From: Atriophallophorus winterbourni
Taxonomy: Eukaryota; Platyhelminthes; Trematoda; Plagiorchiida; Microphallidae
Reading direction: 5' to 3'
Assembly: GCA_013407085.1 (NCBI GenBank)
Contig: JACCGJ010001996.1
Span: forward strand, 62,001-126,000
Length of the DNA: 64,000 nucleotides
Within the stretch, counting starts at the first letter, position 1, and every line of letters starts with the position of its first letter. Shown here in pieces: positions 57,441 to 64,000 of the stretch. The position numbers and the translations under genes are program-made. Below the pieces are notes generated by a model that ran no database searches, had not been told where the DNA came from, and saw nothing but the letters and a program-made list of their open reading frames with translations.

Positions 57441-57929
57441 AAACTACTCTAACCGATTGCACACAAATTCCTTTGCATTATAACCCAGCTAAATCGACCA
57501 GTCGAACGGACGACCATTCTTCAACCGGTCGTCCCAATTCAGCCTACAATGCGTGGTCGAGTCACGAGATCCAACACCCACGCGAAAAAATCGACCGATC
57601 ATGGTGTGCATACGACGGTTGTTCCCCCGACAGCGACATCAAACCACCTTGACCTCTTCGCCAAGTGCCTGTACCCGGTAAGCAATGATAGTGCATTGGT
57701 TAAATGTATTTTTTGTGATATACATGCGCACGTGGCCTGCGATGAGACTTTGGCGTCCGTTACAATTACTTTCCACGGGCACGAAGTATATATTAGCTGA
57801 CCAATCAGAATCCGTTCAAGGGGCACGAATCAGAATGCGTTTATTTTTAAGCCAATCATGGCATCTGGCCGTCCTTCAAAATGCGCTGCATAGCCTACAC
57901 GCAGCATATGTTAACGATTTTGCTAGTTC

Positions 57930-58710
57930 ATGTTTTTGCAGAAATTTTCGGAACCGTTGCCGACCCCATACAATTTGAATCCGTAGTTGAAGCAGCAGGT
58001 GCTATTTCCAGGTTTCAAAGCTCCACTGGTTCGTCGTATTACATTCGGAGCACAGCACCAAATGCCAGGTTTGTGTTAGATTAACTTCGATAATTTGCAG
58101 ATCCCGGACTTACGAATGCGTAAAAGCTGGACGACACCGGCCATCTTCCCGAGGAATTCGTCGAACGCAATCCCGTAAGATCGGATGTGGGTCACGAATA
58201 CTCATCTCAAGGTTGCCTAGTGAAAGGTTTGGTGTCTCTCGAGTTTCCTTGGAGCACAACCATCCCATTAGTTTATTAATGGCTAAATACGAACCGACTC
58301 ATAGGCGCCTCTCACTGGACGAGATTTCAACGATAACCCCTTGGTTGTTGAACAATACTCCATCGTTCAACATATGCAATTATATTCGAACGCAGATGGG
58401 GAAATACGTCACGCCGCGTGACGTAAGAAACATGCGATGGAAGCTGCTGGCGAGTCGCAAAACCACAAGTTCTTTATACGACTTGAGCTCCCAGCTCAAT
58501 ACCTCCGGCCGTTGTTCTATGGAAACTGAACCTGAGAGCAATCTCACTCATTTCATATTTATGACGAATGAACAGATAACGCTTTGCCGCCGGTTTCCTC
58601 ATTTCATTGGCATTGACTCAACTTTCAAGAGTTGCCGTGAAAAGTACCACTTATTCGCCATTGTTGTGGTAGATGGCTGCGGTAAGGGTATTCCAATATT
58701 ATATTAACCA
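57930..58710 (+). pseudogene. MULE (Mutator-like) transposase N-terminal fragment
   Basis: Two frames. The first has YECVKAGRHRPSSRGIRRTQ then RKIGCGSRILISRL, the Cys-rich DNA-binding module of MULE/FAR1-type transposases. The second, after 58213, has LEHNHPISLLMAKYEPTHRR, YVTPRDVRNMRWK and IGIDSTFKSCREKYHLFAIV, where the Asp of IDSTFK is the first catalytic residue. The rest of the DDE domain is missing. Confidence 0.8.
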
Positions 58711-58830
58711 AAGTAATGTTTTGCTCATATCCCTGCGCACCCAACTGGTTTTTGGCAGTTTCGAGACAGTAAGATTATGTCCTGTGAGGCTTGTAACAGT
58801 GGAAAATAGGCTACAAGAGGCGATGAATCA
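58711..58830 (-). repeat. Decayed SINE-like hammerhead repeat
   Basis: Remnant cacccaactggtttttggca then tttcgagacagtaagattat, corresponding to the CCGGTTTC...GAGACAGTAAGATTA module order. No ribozyme core left. It directly follows the MULE fragment. Confidence 0.5.
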
Positions 58831-59400
58831 GTCAAGCTAGAAGCTCATGTTGTGAAATCTAGACATGGGTTTAGAAGAATACGACGCTATCAAGTATTGC
58901 ATGTCTTAGGCCATCCGCACGATCTACACTACACACACACGTTAGTGTATTCATTGTTTTCACAACCAAGATAACACAGAACGTCTGAAATGGACCCCTC
59001 ACGGTCGACAATTTTAGAAACATTTCATGCTTTCAGGTGAGAAGGTGTGACAGTTGGGAATAAAATGTTCCGTTTTATTTTTAAGCTGATTAGGTAGGTG
59101 GAGTGCACGCCATTTGAATTCGTCTGGCTGTAACAACGTGTAAACGAAACAAAATATGACTGCGCATTCGGTACAATTGTTACAGTACAAACGAATACGG
59201 ATTGTCATCACAATTGACAAGCACATAAATATATTCAATACATTCTTCTGTCCAATACTTTTCAATTAATTCTAGTGCATTATTTATATCAGCAACCGGG
59301 TCAGTTCTTTCGGTATCTTCTTCATAGTTGTGTCATATGTAACGACCATACGTGGTCGATTACGACAATATACTTACATGGTGGTTTCCAAACTTAACTT
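58831..59400. other. Unassigned sequence
   Basis: No gene recognised. The minus ORF 59014-59265 shows no family motif. Confidence 0.4.
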
Positions 59401-60375
59401 TATCAATCTTTCATGGATCGTTGAATCCTCTTCAGTTATCTTACTCGCAGATAAGACACAAATCTGTCTATCCATCAAATATTATTTTTTTCACATTTAC
59501 ATTCATGCCGTATTCTTGTGATGTTGTAAATCGTTTGAGTTTTAAACCTTAAATTCTTGAATGCTTTGATTCTTGAATCCCATAAACTTCATTTGCTTCT
59601 GTTATGTACTGGGTTCGACAGACAGTTGTGCCTGCTGATCAACTAAATGATACGAGAGAACAATCCCACCGAGAAAGGGAACAGAACAACGCAGGATAGT
59701 TATGAAATAACCAAGTCGAGACTCAGGACACAGGTTCGCAGGTCCTATAGCTGGACAGGGTCAGTGTTTATATAGAGAACAGTAAGGGGTGTGCGAAGTA
59801 AGTGGCAAAGTAGTCCGTCCAAAGTAAGACAACGCATGTTGGGATAAGGACATTGAAGCGTATGGTTTCAACATGCCACAGCATGCATCCGCACTATTCG
59901 GATACGGTCATTAACGATGTCAAGATTCAAGAATTTATGGTCACAAACATTGACAGATTATACACCGCTGTTCGTATATCATGAAACATAGGTTTGCTCA
60001 GTTCGTCTATATCTAGCAACAATGCACGTCCGAGAGGATTATTTCTTCATCCACACTTTTCAGACGACGATTTTGACAATTTCTCCAAAGTGAACAGGGC
60101 AAGTCATTCCATATATCTTTTGCGCATAAGGTGAGGTCTGCTCTGATACGTATTTATTCCAATATTAACACCATTTCTCTAACCTGTAGTCCGTTGAGTC
60201 CTAGAAAACTCGCACAATGGCATTTGATATTCCACATCTTCACCGAAACTGCCGTCGGTGCCTTTATCTGGTGCGCATTTATTTTCTTATGGAACTCATT
60301 ACCGTCGGGTGTTGTGCATTTACCTATTGAAAGGATTTTCAGGAGCAAACTTATATATTGATGTGAAAAATGCAA
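59400..60375. mobile_element. Cluster of CR1 3' pieces in both orientations
   Basis: 59400-59582 is a plus-strand tail ending in aaattcttgaatgctttgat-type repeats, similar to the 16540-16628 tail. 59922-60060 is a minus-strand tail (caagattcaagaatttatgg). 60100-60375 is a plus-strand ORF2 end (FIWCAFIFLWNSLPSGVV). Confidence 0.6.
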
Positions 60376-61120
60376 CCTTTCATTCACTTCATATAAAGCT
60401 ACTTCTGAAGCATCGGACACCCTGAATCTTTAACCGTGTCTAAAAACAGTATTGACTCTTACCTCCACGAACATCATTATAAAATCCCATGAGGCTGATC
60501 TTCTTATGACATTCGCGTATTTTTTCACTTATTGCTTGCATTATTGAACACCGCAATATCCTGCGGTTGTTTTAAGCTTGTGCGCTTCTTTACTGAAATA
60601 AACCATTGTTACCTTGTTCCATGGTTAAGTTAATCAAGTTAGCATGTAATGCAACATTTTCTATTTATATATATGTTCTAAGCTCTGGAAAAGAAGCTTG
60701 GTGATAGGCAGTTTAATATTGGTTGTTTACTATCTCTTCAGGTCACCTAGAAAATTGCTATCTATGCGATAGCTTGTTTGTTTCACATTGGGAATCAACT
60801 GTATGCCTGTCAATCTTATATGTTTTGCGTGTTTTTAATTAAAAACGAAAAAATTCATTTATTCATGAAACGAGGAAACCAGATAACACTCAAATTTTAC
60901 TCACACGACGGTCAATTCTTATTGGCCGACAGAAATAAATACGCCGCACTTAATGTCTACCCTTAACTTCTCGGGTTTCTGTAGTAAATCACTTCGAACA
61001 CACACGCATCAACTGATTGGTTGATGTGCACTCTAGGGTTTCTATAGGAGGCAAATGTACAAATAACGTAAAGATCGTGAATGATAAAAACCTCCCATCC
61101 GTTTGCTATTTCTGTATTGA
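60376..61120. other. Unassigned sequence
   Basis: Nothing recognised; probably part of the inserted material inside the CR1 ORF1. Confidence 0.4.
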
Positions 61121-61189
61121 CTGTAGAAATTCAATAGCGAATCGTAATCCCAAGAGTACACAATTCTCTGCTAGAAACGAGACTTATTA

Positions 61190-62408
61190 GACTTATTATT
61201 ACAATAGAGAATAAATTATTGAAAATAGAAGAGGAACTTGCAAATTTAAAGAATACTCTACGACCAATAATCAAGACTAAAACAGTTGAATTGAATAATG
61301 GAATACGCTCGATCTCACCGCCACAGAGTGCTTCTAAAAAGGTTAAATTACGCGACACTGAAGTGATACTTAAAAAGGCCTTGAAGCTCCTTTGGCCAAA
61401 GCTGCCAAGAAAAATGCTTCGCTTAACGTTATCTGCACCGATTCGGCACCAACTGAAACGCCCCCGGTGGTACAAAAATCATACAGAGAAATGCTTTTGC
61501 GGTCGACCTCCGCTGCACAATCTGAGCCTGGCACACTAAACCTAAATCAAAAAGCCTCACATTCTATGAAGAATGACCGGACACGCGACAAGCATTCTCA
61601 TTCGTTAAGCGTAATATGTACGAATGTTAAAGAGTCCGGCGAGAGCTTGTTAGATAGAAAACACAAACACGACCTCGATATATGGTCTCAAATTTGTCAA
61701 CAATTGCAAATTGAGCATGTTACTCCTGACAAACTGATTCGTCTAACTCGCCATTCCACCTCACCTCATAGTGATCAACCTCGGTTACTAAGAGTCACAC
61801 TGAAGTGCGAGGCTGATATCGAAAACATACTGCTAAATTCGTACCGACTAAAGACGGATCCGAATTCAAATTGCCGGATATATCCTGATGTGCCATGGTG
61901 GGAACGGAAGGGTGCCTCAAACACTAAGGAAAAAACGGTATCGCGGAGTATGGTTCTACTTGGGGTACCAGAAAATACCACTGAAGCATCGGGACAGGAA
62001 ACAGCAGATCATGACTTCAAGCAGTGGCGTTACATTGTGTCTTTGCTTAATATTTCCAACGTTGTGATCACTGACACTTTCCGGGTGCCTTTTTCAATAG
62101 ACTATAAAGGAGACGGACCGAAACCTCTCAGGATTACCTTTTTAACTAGCGACATGGCTGAATTTGTCAAGTCCGAATGGAAAAAAGCGAAACGTGCTTT
62201 ACCGAAAGACATTAGACTTTGTCCACCGAGACCAAGTACCATGAGTGAGACACATTCGCGGCTGGGGGCGGTAGACGGCAGCGTTCCCACCGAAACGGAA
62301 GCAATCAATACATCAAAAAACGTAGTGGGTCCGGCTCAAACCGAGTCGGACCGAGTACATCATGGTCCGGCTCTCAGGGGGTCGGACATACAAACATCAT
62401 CCGCATAG
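61190..62408 (+). pseudogene. CR1 ORF1, C-terminal portion
   Basis: After a frameshift near 61400 the frame 61392-62408 is open. It holds SLSVICTNVKESGESLLDRK with HDLDIWSQICQQLQIEHVTP, and MVLLGVPENTTEASGQETAD with HDFKQWRYIVSLLN, i.e. the same two tandem repeats seen in the ORF1 at 39937-41337. The zinc-finger N-terminus is separated by the MULE-containing insert. Confidence 0.82.
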
Positions 62409-62430
62409 GCTCGCTACACACGAAAACCAA

Positions 62431-62610
62431 TGTTAAATGCCTATACACAAATGCACAGTGCTTGCGGAACAAAATCGCCGAATTGTCTCACTTTAACGCT
62501 CAGTTTTCTGCTGACATCATTGCTGTTACCGAAACATGGTTTTACGATCGGGTGAACGATTGCGAGCTGACACTTCCCAACATGATCCTACTTCGACGAG
62601 ACCGTTCAAG
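62431..62610 (+). CDS. CR1 ORF2 endonuclease start, cut by gap
   Basis: VKCLYTNAQCLRNKIAELSH then SADIIAVTETWFYDRVND, the first endonuclease motifs. The sequence ends at the N run. Confidence 0.82.
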
Positions 62611-63610
62611 NNNNNNNNNNNNNNNNNNNNNNNNNNNNNNNNNNNNNNNNNNNNNNNNNNNNNNNNNNNNNNNNNNNNNNNNNNNNNNNNNNNNNNNNNN
62701 NNNNNNNNNNNNNNNNNNNNNNNNNNNNNNNNNNNNNNNNNNNNNNNNNNNNNNNNNNNNNNNNNNNNNNNNNNNNNNNNNNNNNNNNNNNNNNNNNNNN
62801 NNNNNNNNNNNNNNNNNNNNNNNNNNNNNNNNNNNNNNNNNNNNNNNNNNNNNNNNNNNNNNNNNNNNNNNNNNNNNNNNNNNNNNNNNNNNNNNNNNNN
62901 NNNNNNNNNNNNNNNNNNNNNNNNNNNNNNNNNNNNNNNNNNNNNNNNNNNNNNNNNNNNNNNNNNNNNNNNNNNNNNNNNNNNNNNNNNNNNNNNNNNN
63001 NNNNNNNNNNNNNNNNNNNNNNNNNNNNNNNNNNNNNNNNNNNNNNNNNNNNNNNNNNNNNNNNNNNNNNNNNNNNNNNNNNNNNNNNNNNNNNNNNNNN
63101 NNNNNNNNNNNNNNNNNNNNNNNNNNNNNNNNNNNNNNNNNNNNNNNNNNNNNNNNNNNNNNNNNNNNNNNNNNNNNNNNNNNNNNNNNNNNNNNNNNNN
63201 NNNNNNNNNNNNNNNNNNNNNNNNNNNNNNNNNNNNNNNNNNNNNNNNNNNNNNNNNNNNNNNNNNNNNNNNNNNNNNNNNNNNNNNNNNNNNNNNNNNN
63301 NNNNNNNNNNNNNNNNNNNNNNNNNNNNNNNNNNNNNNNNNNNNNNNNNNNNNNNNNNNNNNNNNNNNNNNNNNNNNNNNNNNNNNNNNNNNNNNNNNNN
63401 NNNNNNNNNNNNNNNNNNNNNNNNNNNNNNNNNNNNNNNNNNNNNNNNNNNNNNNNNNNNNNNNNNNNNNNNNNNNNNNNNNNNNNNNNNNNNNNNNNNN
63501 NNNNNNNNNNNNNNNNNNNNNNNNNNNNNNNNNNNNNNNNNNNNNNNNNNNNNNNNNNNNNNNNNNNNNNNNNNNNNNNNNNNNNNNNNNNNNNNNNNNN
63601 NNNNNNNNNN
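62611..63610. other. Assembly gap (1000 N)
   Basis: Exactly 1000 N, so the length is probably a placeholder. It should contain the remainder of CR1 ORF2 and possibly exon 1 of PIGN copy B, since 63611 onward matches the region 5' of copy A exon 1. Confidence 0.9.
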
Positions 63611-64000
63611 TGCGATATGAACGAATGAACTAAGGACAAAAATTCCACGGTTTTTACACATCAACACCTCGTCGATTGATAACGATCGTGAAAAATGATC
63701 AATCGTAGCAAACTGCTGGCTCATATTCTGGAGAAGTATGAGAGCTATCCCCAGATGTGCCGGAGCTCAAAAACTTAAACGCAAATGCATAATCGCTCTA
63801 GATGTGATTTTTAAGTGAGTTTGTAAAAGACAACAACAGCTAGATGGCTAGGATGGTGAAAAGATTTATCGATCGAGCTGTGTGGTAAATGTGTTTGCGC
63901 GAGACAGCGAAGTGGAGACCGAAGCGGATTAAAAGTTGCTGGAAGTGTTAGTGAATAATCTCGCAATAGGAAAGATGGATAACGAAATTCGTCGTAGCTC
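63611..64000. other. Segment 5' of PIGN copy B
   Basis: 63611-63850 matches 18749-18985. Beyond 63850 the sequence diverges (aggatggtgaaaagatttat), and the ORF that starts at 18965 is not continued here. No gene recognised in the last 150 bases. Confidence 0.65.

Larger units (their letters stand above)
57440..62610 (+). mobile_element. CR1 element interrupted by MULE and CR1 pieces, running into the gap
   Basis: The ORF1 zinc-finger part (CIFCDIHAHVACDETLAS, about 57710-57765) breaks off near 57790. ORF1 resumes near 61190 with a helical segment (IEEELANLKNTLRPIIKTKT) and continues to 62408; ORF2 begins near 62430 and enters the N gap. The 57790-61120 insert contains a MULE fragment and several CR1 tails. 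Confidence 0.75.

Noticed and set aside
62461..63724. Four ORFs of about 370 codons spanning the gap
   Set aside because: They are artefacts of reading through N; only the real bases 62431-62610 were used.
1..64000. tRNA or rRNA genes
   Set aside because: No cloverleaf or conserved rRNA stretch was recognised by eye on either strand; a tRNAscan run would be needed to exclude them.

Overview
The window looks like nuclear DNA of a flatworm, most likely a trematode. It is AT-rich and gene-poor, with widely spaced exons, a few introns of only 40-41 nt, and dense retroelement debris of the kinds known from schistosomes and their relatives: CR1/SR1-like, RTE/SR2-like, Penelope-like and Ty3/gypsy elements, and short repeats carrying hammerhead ribozymes. 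The species was not determined.

The only host gene identified with confidence is PIGN, GPI ethanolamine phosphate transferase 1, an ER membrane enzyme of GPI-anchor synthesis. It is present twice, head to tail, on the minus strand. Copy A has exons 1-11 between 17404 and position 1, and its 3' end lies beyond the left edge. Copy B has exons 2-20 between 53561 and 20598; its exon 1 was not found and may lie in the assembly gap. Exons were assigned by splice signals, reading phase and recalled resemblance to human PIGN. All phases join from exon to exon, and exons 2-10 have identical lengths in the two copies. Copy B exons 2-20 total 2611 nt, which with exon 1 fits a protein of about 950 residues.

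The duplication covers introns too: 1-3300 matches about 33993-36940, 3280-5660 matches 41690-45060, 6240-6870 matches 45110-45715, 8440-10360 matches 47490-49475, 10380-11860 matches 52305-53810, and 18749-18985 matches 63611-63850. Different mobile elements inserted in each copy afterwards. In copy A these are a pogo-like DNA transposon (6916-8440), nested CR1 pieces (11836-13190) and a gypsy element split by RTE and CR1 insertions (13230-16745). In copy B they are a near-full CR1 (36945-41690), CR1 pieces (45830-47475, 49707-51725, 53780-54575), a near-intact Penelope-like element (54580-57440), and a CR1 interrupted by a MULE fragment (57440-62610) that runs into a 1000-base N gap (62611-63610).

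The most notable points are these. Copy B has lost the Gly-His metal-binding pair of the catalytic domain while its frame and splice sites stay open. At least twelve hammerhead-ribozyme motifs, intact or decayed, are scattered through the window, nine in SINE-like repeats and three in Penelope-like elements. Their stem III is short and palindromic. Two SINE-type copies at 31023-31362 form an inverted pair.
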